64,000 bases of DNA from Methanomicrobium sp. W14 (GTDB lineage Archaea > Halobacteriota > Methanomicrobia > Methanomicrobiales > Methanomicrobiaceae), in the NCBI RefSeq assembly GCF_017875315.1, contig NZ_JAGGMM010000002.1:558001-622000 (forward strand). The letters run 5' to 3'. Made by a program: the position numbers and the translations under genes. Positions 1-8,104 of the stretch are shown piece after piece (position 1 is the stretch's first letter; every line of letters starts with the position of its first letter). The notes below the pieces were generated by a model. It was not told the origin of the DNA. It did no database searches and saw only the letters and a list, made by a program, of their open reading frames with translations.

Positions 1-192
1 ACCGAACTTTCAATAACTCTGGCTGAACTGGGAGGAATCAACCCATGCGTAACCATCTGTGAGATGCTTGACGACAGTACAGGAAGAGCTCTGAAAAAAG
101 AAGATGCTATGAAATATGCCGATGATAACGGGCTTGTATTTATTGGCGGCGATGAAATAGTAAAGTTCTGGGAAGACAATAAAGTCTACTAA
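1..192 (+). CDS. ribB: 3,4-dihydroxy-2-butanone 4-phosphate synthase, C-terminal part
   Basis: This is the last 63 codons of a gene that starts before the window. The product would convert ribulose 5-phosphate to 3,4-dihydroxy-2-butanone 4-phosphate plus formate, the four-carbon branch of riboflavin and F420 deazaflavin precursor synthesis. The visible part has the family's C-terminal signature: a glycine-rich turn (ELGGINPC), then VTICEMLDD, then a KKEDAMKYADDNGL helix, and it stops at TAA 190-192. The ICE(M/I)(L/M)(N/D)D segment belongs to the active-site region in this family. The N-terminal half and start are outside the window, so completeness cannot be judged. The reading frame is clean to its end. 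Confidence 0.85.
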   Translation, partial: TELSITLAELGGINPCVTICEMLDDSTGRALKKEDAMKYADDNGLVFIGGDEIVKFWEDNKVY

Positions 193-380
193 AAAAATAA
201 TTCCGCCACTTTCATTTTTTTGAAACAGGAAAGACTCCCAGGTTTGATATGCAGTAATTAAATCAATTTTAAAGGGAAAACCAAAATAATATATCCTACT
301 CGGTCGTAATATAGAAATCAGGGTCGTATCTGGAATTTATTTCAGAGAATGGTGAATTAATCAGGAAAATTTTATTTGCC

Positions 381-390
381 GGAGGAGGTG
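381..390 (+). promoter_or_regulatory. Strong Shine-Dalgarno without a standard start codon nearby
   Basis: GGAGGAGGTG matches the archaeal anti-SD almost perfectly, yet no in-frame ATG, GTG or TTG lies 4-12 bases downstream. The in-frame codon at the best spacing (7 bases) is ATA at 398-400. The first conventional in-frame start is TTG at 428, 37 bases away. A TATA-like run lies near 286-295. This site bears on the start of the following PAS gene. Confidence 0.5.
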
Positions 391-427
391 TATTCGTATA
401 GATTCGAATCTGCATAATACCGGATAT

Positions 428-1582
428 TTGTCCGGGACAGCAAAGAAAACTGAAATTGCATCAGAAATTCTTTGCAAAATGCTTGCATCTCATGCCGTAA
501 TTCCGCAGGGTGAGGCTGAAGCAGGGGAGCCTGAAGAGTGCCCTTTTGCGGAGCAGTTAATGGAAATTTTTGTTTTATCCCCTGAAAAGGTATTTTTTGT
601 CTCATCTCCTTCAAAAGAGATTGTATATGTAAACCCTGCGATGGAAAAATGGCTTTCGTCATACGGTTTAAAGGCATTAAACAGCAGAATCTCCGATATT
701 TTTTCACCTGGTGAATTGTATAAATTCTGTCTAAAAGATATAACGGTACCGGAGGACTGTTCTGCTGGAAAAAAGATCTCTGTTCTTTTAAAGACAGAAG
801 GCATTCAAAAAGCAGAACTTACGGCTGTTGATATATCCGGCGGAAAATATTCACTTATTCTGGTTTATGCAAAGGAAATTTCGGGTACCAGGACAAATAA
901 AAGGGCTCTGCGTGAATCAGAAGTCCAGTGCAGTTCGGCCATTAATGCGATTCGCGATGGAGTTGTTGTTGTTGACAGCGACATGAATATTACAATGTGC
1001 AACAAGGCCTTCTCGTCTGTTGTGTCGTCAGGAAGCCTTTCCGGGGAGGTTCTGGGTAAAAAACTCGGGGAAGTGGCCGGTTTTCTTACCGGAAAACTTG
1101 GTCTGGAATATAAATTTGTATTTACTTCCGGGGAATCTCTTGACAATACGGTGAAATACAGGCATGAAGGTGGTCTTACATACTACGAAGTTATAAAGAG
1201 CCCTGTTTTTGGCAATGACCATGTGGTTCAGGTTGTTACAATACTGCGGGACAGGACGCAGAATTATAATCTTGAAGAGCTAAAAAAAGAGGCTTTTTTC
1301 CAGATTGAAAAAAATATGGAGCAGTTTGCAATATTAAACGATCATATAAGAAATCCTCTCCAGGCAATTGTAGGCCTTGCAGACCTTTACGGCGGAGACA
1401 TGGGCAGTAAAATTATCTCCCAGGCCCACGAGATAAATGATATTGTGACGAGGCTTGACACAGGCTGGATAGAATCCGAAAAGGTAAGGGATATGCTTTC
1501 AAAACATTATGGAATTACACTGAAACGCCGCCCGAATGTGGAAAGCCCCATCGGAATGCTCAAAACCAATGAGGTATACTGA
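428..1582 (+). CDS. PAS-domain sensor protein with a DHp-like tail and no kinase ATPase domain
   Basis: A cytoplasmic protein of about 384 residues with no membrane segment. Two PAS-type sensor regions can be made out: residues about 45-150 (FVLSPEKVFFVSS..., ending in an EISGTR linker) and about 165-280 (INAIRDGVVVVDSDMNITMCNKAF, closing with VTILRDRTQN). The tail (about 290-360) resembles the dimerisation helix pair of methanogen histidine kinases, with NDHIRNPLQAIVGLADL, but no N or G boxes of an HATPase domain follow. It therefore probably senses and dimerises, signalling through partners rather than acting as an autonomous kinase. The start is uncertain: TTG 428 is used here, but a strong SD at 381-390 points to a non-standard ATA at 398 in the same frame. 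Partner and ligand are unknown. Confidence 0.75.
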   Translation: MSGTAKKTEIASEILCKMLASHAVIPQGEAEAGEPEECPFAEQLMEIFVLSPEKVFFVSSPSKEIVYVNPAMEKWLSSYGLKALNSRISDIFSPGELYKFCLKDITVPEDCSAGKKISVLLKTEGIQKAELTAVDISGGKYSLILVYAKEISGTRTNKRALRESEVQCSSAINAIRDGVVVVDSDMNITMCNKAFSSVVSSGSLSGEVLGKKLGEVAGFLTGKLGLEYKFVFTSGESLDNTVKYRHEGGLTYYEVIKSPVFGNDHVVQVVTILRDRTQNYNLEELKKEAFFQIEKNMEQFAILNDHIRNPLQAIVGLADLYGGDMGSKIISQAHEINDIVTRLDTGWIESEKVRDMLSKHYGITLKRRPNVESPIGMLKTNEVY

Positions 1583-1618
1583 TATCTGTTTCAGTTTTGT
1601 TTACAGCCGGATTTAGGA

Positions 1619-2281
1619 ATGATTCTTGATGGCATTGAAGTATCGGTCGTGAGAAAGCCTGTAAAATATGTACGTATTTCTGTTCTTTCAGACTGTTCTG
1701 TAAAGATTGTCGCACCAGAAGGTTTTGAAGCAGAAAAAGTCTTTTATGAAAAAAAGAACTGGATTTTAAAAAAAATAAAACAGAAAACCGAGATATTTAA
1801 CCAGAATCAGGAAAATTCCGGTATGATGCTTTTTTTCGGGTCTTATTTCACGCTTTTTTCAGGTAATTCCTGTTGTTTTGATTATGAAAACATGACCGTG
1901 GAATATCCTTCTGTACGTGAATTCAAAAAGTATGTCAGGAAAAAACTGGCGGAAGACCTTGACAAAAAGACTGCCGATGTATCGGCACGCATGGAAGTTA
2001 AATATTCAGGATTTGGCATAAGGCGCCAGAAAAGCAGATGGGCAAGCTGTTCGTCTTCAGGCTCGCTTAATTTTAACCTTCGAATAGCAGCCCTCCCTGA
2101 CTATTTAAGAGAATATATCGTAGTCCACGAGCTGGCGCACATAATTGAACATAACCACTCGAAAGCTTTCTGGAGGGTTGTCGAAATGTTCTGTCCTGAA
2201 TACAGGAAGTACCGTAAGGAACTTTCAGGTTACTGGTTTTTAATAGAGAACAACAGAATCTGGAGAATTCTTCTGGAATGA
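1619..2281 (+). CDS. YgjP/DUF45-type zinc metallopeptidase-like protein
   Basis: A 220-residue soluble protein of the YgjP-like metallohydrolase family (DUF45, related to SprT and WLM proteases). The zinc site is explicit: VVHELAHIIEHNHSKAFW near residues 166-183 holds HELAH (HExxH), and a third histidine follows in the HNHSKAFW segment. Upstream, the family's conserved RRQKSRWASCSSSGSLNFN stretch is present at about 137-155, and the N-terminal half has the usual beta-rich IRISVLSDCSVKIVAPEG pattern. Length is normal. The gene follows the PAS gene by 36 bases in the same direction and may be cotranscribed. Cellular substrate is not known for this family; hydrolase activity is inferred from the motif only. 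Confidence 0.8.
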   Translation: MILDGIEVSVVRKPVKYVRISVLSDCSVKIVAPEGFEAEKVFYEKKNWILKKIKQKTEIFNQNQENSGMMLFFGSYFTLFSGNSCCFDYENMTVEYPSVREFKKYVRKKLAEDLDKKTADVSARMEVKYSGFGIRRQKSRWASCSSSGSLNFNLRIAALPDYLREYIVVHELAHIIEHNHSKAFWRVVEMFCPEYRKYRKELSGYWFLIENNRIWRILLE

Positions 2282-2369
2282 AATTTTTTAAAAATTGTTT
2301 GTTGAAAAGTTATTTGCTGAATATAATTATTCTGAAATTTAAGAAATGCCTTTTGAGGCAGAGTTTTTT

Positions 2370-2834
2370 TCAGCCAGTAGTTATGTTATTTTTTTCGCCG
2401 GAGGGCTTGTTGTGGCAGCGTTTTTTTAGAATCTGATGCATAATGCTTCTTGAGCTTGAAAAACCATTGTCTTCCTTATACCCGGAAATTTTTACCACTT
2501 CAGCTTTGATTCCCCTTTCTTCAAGTTTTGCTTTAAGTTTTTCAATATCGAAGTACTGGTTGAAACCGATCGTGATTATGTCAGGTTTTATATCTTCTAT
2601 CGGCTTTAACATGTCTTCTATATCGCCAAGACGTGCATTGTCGACGACTCCGAGTGAACTGACCATGAAAAGCCGCTGCTCCTCCGGGATAACGGGCTTT
2701 GGCTTGTGCTTTATATTATGGTCTCTTGCGATTATTACATAGAGTTCGTCGCCCAGTTTTTTTGATTCCGTAAGGTAGTATATGTGACCGGGGTGCAGGA
2801 TATCAAAAGTCCCTGTTGCAACAATTCTTGTCAT
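2370..2834 (-). CDS. ribL: FAD synthase, archaeal nucleotidyltransferase type
   Basis: A 154-residue cytidylyltransferase-fold enzyme expected to transfer AMP from ATP to FMN, giving FAD. It carries the HxGH nucleotide-binding signature (GTFDILHPGHIYYL, residues 8-21) and the second family motif FSSSRSIMHQIL (about 125-136), equivalent to the ISSTxI motif. Length and the TIGFNQYFDIEKLK segment fit archaeal RibL rather than glycerol-3-phosphate or phosphopantetheine transferases. The start ATG (2832-2834) has a good SD (GGAGGT on the minus strand at 2843-2848) placed inside the end of the upstream JAMM gene, which stops two bases before, so the two genes form a tight pair. A short tail rich in K, N and G is extra. 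Confidence 0.88.
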   Translation of the reverse strand: MTRIVATGTFDILHPGHIYYLTESKKLGDELYVIIARDHNIKHKPKPVIPEEQRLFMVSSLGVVDNARLGDIEDMLKPIEDIKPDIITIGFNQYFDIEKLKAKLEERGIKAEVVKISGYKEDNGFSSSRSIMHQILKKRCHNKPSGEKNNITTG

Positions 2835-2835
2835 T

Positions 2836-3204
2836 TCATATTACCTCCAGGTCGTAGGGTTCGCCGTTTGCCCTGAAGCATTTCCATGTCATCTCTGTGT
2901 ACGGCGCTCCTACGATTATGTGGTATCTTCCTACTTTCGGGAAGAATCTTAAGTCCGCATCAGACGGTCTTACAGCACCGCTTGGGTGCGAGTGGGCGCT
3001 CCCTGCAGTGTTTGTCCCAAGCGGCAGCATAAATGTGTCAAAACGGGCGCTTGACCTTCCGGAAATGGTTCCGGGAGCAAGTTCCAGTTCGTGGATAATG
3101 CCGTCTTTTTCCTTTAAAATTGCCAGAAACTCATTAGGGTGCTGACTTTTACCAAGTTCAAGAAGCGTCTTCAGAACTTCTGTTTTAATCCTGATGTCCG
3201 GCAT
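2836..3204 (-). CDS. JAMM/MPN-domain metalloprotease-like protein
   Basis: A compact 122-residue MPN (Mov34/PAD-1) domain with an apparently complete JAMM zinc motif: glutamate at HPNEFLAIL (about residue 25), then AHSHPSG followed by SDADL (about 88-103), fitting E...HxHPx7SxxD. Archaeal proteins of this size include desampylases that cleave ubiquitin-like SAMP conjugates and similar isopeptidases; which activity applies here is inference. It is immediately upstream of ribL and overlaps its SD, so the two are probably cotranscribed, although no functional tie between FAD synthesis and the peptidase is obvious. Confidence 0.8.
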   Translation of the reverse strand: MPDIRIKTEVLKTLLELGKSQHPNEFLAILKEKDGIIHELELAPGTISGRSSARFDTFMLPLGTNTAGSAHSHPSGAVRPSDADLRFFPKVGRYHIIVGAPYTEMTWKCFRANGEPYDLEVI

Positions 3205-3313
3205 AAATGTAATATACGTTTAAATTGCGTCACTGATAATTGTTTCATTAAACGGATTACTTAATTTGGCTTTTTGGATAGAATTAATAATTTTAAGGCC
3301 ATTAGATCAAATC

Positions 3314-3760
3314 ATGTACTCTAAAATTCTGGTAGCAATCGACGGCTCTGAATCTTCCGTAAAAGCCCTTAAAAAGGCTATAAATATAGCATCTTCGTGG
3401 AATGCAAATCTTTACGGGTTATATGCCATAAATGTGGGCATATACGGGACATCAATAGTTGACCCATCACTCGGAGTGTCAGACCCTTCCTCTGACAAAA
3501 TATTTGACCTTCTTAAGACTGAAGGCAATGAAATCCTTAAAAATGCAAAAAAAATTGCCTCGGAGGCAAACTATCCTGTCGAGTTTATATCCCGGTTCGG
3601 TGACGCCAGAGACACTATTCTTGAGTATGCTTCTGATATTTCTGCGGATCTCATTATAGTCGGTTCTACAGGAAAGGGAAAAGCACAAAGGTTCCTTCTC
3701 GGGAGTGTGAGCTCTGCTGTTGTAGTGAACAGCAAAATCTCAGTCCTTGTAGTCAGGTAA
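3314..3760 (+). CDS. Universal stress protein (UspA family)
   Basis: A 148-residue single-domain Usp. The N terminus MYSKILVAIDGSESS is the standard first strand and ATP-contact loop, and the C-terminal nucleotide motif GSTGKGKAQRFLLGSVS (about 121-137) matches G2xG9G(S/T), so an ATP-binding Usp is predicted. The reading frame is open back to a GTG/TTG-like codon near 3266, but ATG 3314 aligns with the family start and is chosen. The gene is monocistronic, divergent from the ribL pair. Usp proteins act in stress or energy-state responses; the specific role cannot be read from sequence. Confidence 0.87.
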   Translation: MYSKILVAIDGSESSVKALKKAINIASSWNANLYGLYAINVGIYGTSIVDPSLGVSDPSSDKIFDLLKTEGNEILKNAKKIASEANYPVEFISRFGDARDTILEYASDISADLIIVGSTGKGKAQRFLLGSVSSAVVVNSKISVLVVR

Positions 3761-3827
3761 TTTTACCTGCGTTTTTTCCGGGGAAAATTAATTTTTTTAA
3801 TTCTCTTCAGAAATTAAAGTCGGCGGC

Positions 3828-5240
3828 TTAAAAATGTCCGTCCTGGTCAAAACTGCGGTTAAATTTTATCGATAGTTCTGCCTTGTATAGTTCCTTTCCA
3901 AGGTATGCAGCATGGTCCAGAAGTGAAACCCTGTCTGACTCCATAAGTGCGTCGAATATGTCCTGCCATTTTTTTGCCTTGAAGGCAGTTCCTTTATGGA
4001 CTGCAACGATGTATTCCCCCTCGGTTCCGATTTTGACGTTTCCGGCAGGGTCGTTTGTAGTATGGCGGGAAATATTGTCGACAAATATTTCTTTTTTATA
4101 ATCAAGCGTAGGTGTAATTCTTCTGCGCTTTTCCTTTATGCAGAAAAGGGATATTCCAAGGTCTTTGGGGTATGGCCTGTCTGTCATCAAAGCCATCATT
4201 TCAACAGCCCGTCTCATTTCACGGACACTTCCTTTTGTTTTGTCAGAGTGTTCACTTGTAAATATAACCGATGCATTTAACTCTTTTGCCATGCCTGCAA
4301 GGAGTGCGTTGACACCCGGAGAGTCCGCGTCAATCAGTTCGGTCACGTTTCCTGCACCGAAAAAAAGCGGTGTTTTACAACTGCGGAAACCTTCAAGAGA
4401 TTTTACAAGACCTGATCCGGCAGGCTGAAGCAGGGGATCGGCAATAATTTTTTCAATTCCGGCATCTTTTGCTTCATTTATATTTTCATCAAGGCTTTTT
4501 TCAAGAGGAACTATAACGACGGTTTTTTGAGCTTTTGCAATTTCTCCCGCGACAAGAGGAATGTTGTTCTCGTGGAGCGAGAGAAATATGTCTGCATAGG
4601 GTATTGCGGTTCTGATAAGGCCCGGGTCCTGGGTATCGCAGGCAAATATTCCTTTTACGTTTTTCAGCGACTCAAATGTCTCTGCCACATCCTCAGGAGA
4701 TGCATCAAAACCGAACCCGAGGTCAACTATATCCGCTCCTGATTTAAAAAAATATTCAACTATCTCTTTAAGTTTTTTCTGTTTATGGGCGTCCATAATC
4801 TCTGCAAGAACCTTGATTCTTGATTTTTTTCCGATTTTAAGTCCTTTTACCTCAAAATCGTAATCTGCTTCTTTTTCAAGGGTTTCAAGTTTGTCGTAAG
4901 CATCCCTTTTTTTGCTCTCCGAGATGAGTTCGTCTGCCGGGACACTTTTTGAAAGTATGAGGCTGTCAAGTGCTCCCAGGACAATTCCCAGGTCGGCCGC
5001 ATGGCGCGGCCCCATAAATACCGGTACTCCTGTTTCCCTTTCAACCCCCGAAAAATCGGCAGAGCACATCCCTGAAACAAGAACCATGTCGCATGGTTCT
5101 TCAAGAACAAGTCGCTTTAATGTTGCAGGTGTTAAGAATGCCGCGATTTTTCCGGATACCGTGATTCTTACGTCAAAGCCTTTTGAGGCCTCTTTAACGA
5201 TTGGGTATGCAAGAGAGCCTGTTGGCAGGAGAATCTTCAT
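3828..5240 (-). CDS. Archaeal dihydropteroate synthase-related protein
   Basis: A 470-residue protein of the archaeal dihydropteroate-synthase-related family. An N-terminal domain (about 1-150; starts MKILLPTGSLAYPIV) precedes a TIM-barrel pterin-binding-like region: ADIVDLGFGFDASPEDV near 200-215, FACDTQDPGLI near 232-242 and IEKIIADPLLQPAGSG near 296-311. The C-terminal part (about 380-470) holds a family-specific extension. Such proteins occur in methanogens that make methanopterin; a role in pterin or methanopterin synthesis is plausible but not shown. ATG 5238-5240 is chosen; the frame extends 26 codons further upstream through non-conserved sequence overlapping the divergent gene. The neighbour on the other strand is a PHP phosphoesterase. 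Confidence 0.75.
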   Translation of the reverse strand: MKILLPTGSLAYPIVKEASKGFDVRITVSGKIAAFLTPATLKRLVLEEPCDMVLVSGMCSADFSGVERETGVPVFMGPRHAADLGIVLGALDSLILSKSVPADELISESKKRDAYDKLETLEKEADYDFEVKGLKIGKKSRIKVLAEIMDAHKQKKLKEIVEYFFKSGADIVDLGFGFDASPEDVAETFESLKNVKGIFACDTQDPGLIRTAIPYADIFLSLHENNIPLVAGEIAKAQKTVVIVPLEKSLDENINEAKDAGIEKIIADPLLQPAGSGLVKSLEGFRSCKTPLFFGAGNVTELIDADSPGVNALLAGMAKELNASVIFTSEHSDKTKGSVREMRRAVEMMALMTDRPYPKDLGISLFCIKEKRRRITPTLDYKKEIFVDNISRHTTNDPAGNVKIGTEGEYIVAVHKGTAFKAKKWQDIFDALMESDRVSLLDHAAYLGKELYKAELSIKFNRSFDQDGHF

Positions 5241-5265
5241 TGTAGCTTGAATTAATATGCAATAG

Positions 5266-5955
5266 GTGAAAAATACTACTGATTTGATGCTGAAGTGTGA
5301 TCTGCATGTCCACACCAATTTCTCCCGAGACGGTGAAAGCAGCGTAGAGGATGTGCTTAAAAGGGCGGAAAAGGCAGGCCTTGATGCGATAGCAATCGTT
5401 GATCACGATACTGTCGAAGGTGCGCAGTATGCAAAAACTCTCGGTGGGAGTGTTCTTGTAATTCCGGGAATAGAGGTCTCCACAAAGCAGGGTCATCTTC
5501 TTGTTATGGGCGTAGACAAACCGGTCCCCGCCGGCCTTGATTTTTATGAGACTGTCAGGATTGCAAGGGAGGCGGGTGGTCTTCTGATACTTCCGCACCC
5601 GTATCACCAGTGCAGGCACGGGGTTGCGAGAAAGGTAAAGAACGCAATAGAGGTGGTCGACGCTGTTGAGTCGTTCAACAGCAGATATATTGTCGGATCA
5701 GCCAACAAAAAGGCCGGAATAAAAGCCAGGTTTTTCGGGAAACCGTGCGTTGCCGGAAGTGATGCGCACAACTGCCGATTCGTGGGATATGGTGTAACGA
5801 AAATTGAAGCGGAAAAAAATGTTCCGTCAATTCTTGCGGCTATAAAGGCCGGAAAAACGGAGCCCGGTGGAAAAATGACCCCTCTTCGTTCATATACAAG
5901 GCAGTCACTTAAAAACACGAAAAGAAAAATTATACGCAGGGTTCACAGAAGATGA
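5266..5955 (+). CDS. PHP-domain metal-dependent phosphoesterase
   Basis: A 229-residue PHP-fold hydrolase. The metal ligands are in the usual order: CDLHVHTNFSRDG (HxH, about residues 11-23), AIVDHDTVEG (about 42-51), a glutamate in PGIEVST (about 67-73), LPHPYHQCRHG (about 108-118) and GSDAHNCRF (about 165-173). This type hydrolyses phosphoesters of nucleotides or similar small molecules; the true substrate is unknown. The C-terminal 25 residues are strongly basic (SLKNTKRKIIRRVHRR), hinting at nucleic-acid contact. Start GTG 5266 is used; ATG 5287 is an alternative nearer the first conserved strand. It ends 10 bases before truA, suggesting an operon. Confidence 0.82.
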   Translation: MKNTTDLMLKCDLHVHTNFSRDGESSVEDVLKRAEKAGLDAIAIVDHDTVEGAQYAKTLGGSVLVIPGIEVSTKQGHLLVMGVDKPVPAGLDFYETVRIAREAGGLLILPHPYHQCRHGVARKVKNAIEVVDAVESFNSRYIVGSANKKAGIKARFFGKPCVAGSDAHNCRFVGYGVTKIEAEKNVPSILAAIKAGKTEPGGKMTPLRSYTRQSLKNTKRKIIRRVHRR

Positions 5956-5965
5956 GGGGGTATTA

Positions 5966-6760
5966 ATGAGGATTGCCTTTGAGGTCTCTTATATCGGGAC
6001 TGATTTCTGCGGTTCACAGCAGCAGCCGGGAAAAAGAACTGTTCTCGGTGAAATTATCCGCTGCCTTTCTGAACTAAACCTTTTTTCCTCTGAAAAAAAA
6101 GACGCTCATATAGTGTTTTCCGGGAGGACGGACCGGGGCGTCCATGCAAGACGACAGATTCTTGCTTTCAATACCGACTTTCCTGAAAGGGCTGTTGCCG
6201 CTGCGAACAAAAAACTGCCGCCTGATATCAGGTTTAAGGGCTACTGCATGGTTTCCGAATCGTTCAGTCCGCGTTTTGATGCCAGAAGCCGTACATACAG
6301 GTATTATTTTCCCACAGATGTCCCCGGGATTTCATATGATGTTTCCCTTATGAAGGATGTGGCGGTACTTTTTAAAGGAGAGCATAATTTTATGTCTTTT
6401 TCAAAATCTTTCGGAAAAGACCCGAAAAGGGTTATTCTCTCGTCAAAAGTTTCTGTTGATGATGACTTTCTGGTATATGAAATCTGCGGGTACTCTTTTC
6501 TGTGGAATATGGTCCGCTGCATTTCGTACTGCCTTGATTCTGCGGGAAAGAAAGAGATGACTCTCGATACGGTAAAAAATGCACTTGACAACCCTTCCGG
6601 GAACAGGTTTCCTGCAGCACCACCGGAAGGTCTGATTCTATGGGATGTTGACTGCGGGATAGAATTTACGCCGGTAAATCTTCATGAAAAAAGTATTTTA
6701 TTCTCAAAAGAGCTTGCAAGGAGCAGTTCACAGCTTAAAAAAATGTCTTTTGTCTGGTAA
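5966..6760 (+). CDS. truA: tRNA pseudouridine(38-40) synthase TruA
   Basis: A 264-residue pseudouridine synthase that isomerises uridines in the tRNA anticodon stem-loop. The catalytic aspartate is in FSGRTDRGVHARRQI (about residues 51-65), the family's GRTDxGVHA motif. Other TruA landmarks are DARSRTYRYYF (about 105-115), HNFMSFSK (about 137-144) and SFLWNMVRCI (about 177-186). Archaeal length, intact ends. It starts 10 bases after the PHP gene. A short AT-rich intergenic region follows, converging with the next minus-strand gene. Confidence 0.9.
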   Translation: MRIAFEVSYIGTDFCGSQQQPGKRTVLGEIIRCLSELNLFSSEKKDAHIVFSGRTDRGVHARRQILAFNTDFPERAVAAANKKLPPDIRFKGYCMVSESFSPRFDARSRTYRYYFPTDVPGISYDVSLMKDVAVLFKGEHNFMSFSKSFGKDPKRVILSSKVSVDDDFLVYEICGYSFLWNMVRCISYCLDSAGKKEMTLDTVKNALDNPSGNRFPAAPPEGLILWDVDCGIEFTPVNLHEKSILFSKELARSSSQLKKMSFVW

Positions 6761-6869
6761 AATCCGTGTGGTGCCTTCAGACCGAAAAAACCAGTAATCA
6801 ATACAGGAATACAAGAAAAACCATTTAAAAAAGGAAAATATATTTTTTTCTTAATTTATTTTTGCATTT

Positions 6870-7799
6870 TTATGCCGCTACCAGTTCTACCCCTGACGGT
6901 ATCATAATTCTTATGAGCCAGGAGGGAATAGATGCCGATGTCTGGGCTGTTACCCTGAAGTCGTCCCTGTTTGTTACAACGCCCAGGTAAGTTGCAGTAA
7001 TCTGGTAATCAGTGTCGTATACGGTTATCCCGAGAGTTTTTATTATTATGTGCTGTGCGGGGAAGGTCGCCGTCTCGCCTGTTGAAAGCGTTCTTCGGTC
7101 ATTGTTTATTTTAAGAGTTACAGAACCGCCGCTGCTGATAGCACTGACAGGAATCCCCCCGAAGTCAAGGGAAGTGTCGTCAGGGACAAGGACATCATAT
7201 GTTGTGGAATATGAAAGCGGGTATCCGTATGCACTTACGTTAGTGTTTCCCGTTATAAGTGATACATATCCTGCCGCAATTACTGCCAGAATTATAACTA
7301 TTACGATAAGAATATTTCTTAATGTGTGGCTCTTTTTGCCGTTGGTCTTCTGCTCTTCCTTTTGTTTCTTCAGTATGTCCTTTTCGATCTCGGCTCTTTT
7401 CTTCTCATCTTCAAGGCGTTTTTTCTCCTCTTCACGGGCCCATTCATCACGTTCTTTCTGCTTTTTCGCCTCTTCTGCAAGCCTCTCCTTTTCAAGACGG
7501 TCCATTTCAACCTGTTTCTTCTTTTCCTCCAGAAGTCTTGCCTCTTCCGCACGTTTCTGGGCTTCTATCTCCTCGTATTTTTTTGCTTTTTCAGCATCTT
7601 CCTTCTCTTTCCTCTCGGTCTCTATTTTTTTTCTTTCTTCCTCCCTTATTTTTTCCAGTTCCTTTTCTGAAAGGCCTGTTTTTGGAGCCTCCGCCGTTGT
7701 TGTGTCAGGCTTTTTTTCAGCTTCATCCGGAAGTCTTACTGCGTCCGAAATCTTTTTGGAAAAGCCTTCCAGTGATTTTTTATCTGGCAGTTTTACCAT
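6870..7799 (-). CDS. Membrane-anchored coiled-coil protein of unknown function
   Basis: A 309-residue protein with three clear parts. Residues about 45-155 form a highly charged run dominated by K, E, R and A with heptad-like spacing (EEERKKIETERKEKEDAEKAKK and similar), a long coiled coil or single alpha helix. Residues about 161-183 (ILIVIVIILAVIAAGYVSLI) are one transmembrane segment. Residues about 185-309 are a polar beta-rich domain (TYDVLVPDDTSLDFGGIPV..., ITVYDTDYQITATYLG) reminiscent of archaeal surface or LEA-like folds. The topology is probably cytoplasmic helix, membrane, then external domain. SD AAAGGTGAAT lies just before ATG 7799. No family was recognised, and the function is not inferred. 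Confidence 0.65.
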   Translation of the reverse strand: MVKLPDKKSLEGFSKKISDAVRLPDEAEKKPDTTTAEAPKTGLSEKELEKIREEERKKIETERKEKEDAEKAKKYEEIEAQKRAEEARLLEEKKKQVEMDRLEKERLAEEAKKQKERDEWAREEEKKRLEDEKKRAEIEKDILKKQKEEQKTNGKKSHTLRNILIVIVIILAVIAAGYVSLITGNTNVSAYGYPLSYSTTYDVLVPDDTSLDFGGIPVSAISSGGSVTLKINNDRRTLSTGETATFPAQHIIIKTLGITVYDTDYQITATYLGVVTNRDDFRVTAQTSASIPSWLIRIMIPSGVELVAA

Positions 7800-8104
7800 A
7801 TTAATTCACCTTTAATGATGACATATCCTTATAAATATTTAAGCTGTTCGGGTTATTTTCAGACTTTTATTAAAGATGGAAGTCACGAGTTATCTGTTAT
7901 GGACGTATCTGAAACTATTGTATTGTGCGCATATTATTATGCATAAAAAAGTATTGTCCGGGAATACGCAGGTTTTAAATTCACATTTTTATCCGGCTGT
8001 ATGGAATGATTTTTTAGGTGGGAAGTACCTGATAATATCCCTTAAAATCCAAAAATATTAAATTTTACTAAGTAATTTGTTCTGATTTACTGTTTTTGGA
8101 ACTT
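7800..8104. other. Intergenic region between a minus-strand pair of genes
   Basis: About 300 AT-rich bases. On the minus strand next to 7799 there is an SD and a TATA-like box. Further left the sequence is of low complexity, and a 61-codon plus-strand open frame at 7876-8061 has no SD or recognisable product. I see no RNA gene or repeat. Confidence 0.5.
7831..7841 (-). promoter_or_regulatory. TATA box for the coiled-coil membrane protein gene
   Basis: On the minus strand the sequence reads ATTTATAAGG at this place, about 33-40 bases before the ATG at 7799. That would place transcription start near 7808-7812, just ahead of the SD AAAGGTGAAT. This is a good fit to an archaeal TATA promoter with a very short leader. 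Confidence 0.45.

Noticed and set aside
7012-7815. Long plus-strand open frames opposite the coiled-coil gene
   Set aside because: They read as Ser/Phe/Leu-rich low-complexity sequence, the expected antisense of a K/E-rich coiled coil, and lack SD and domains.
7876-8061. 61-codon plus-strand frame
   Set aside because: No SD and AT-driven composition; the adjacent genes on the minus strand explain the region.
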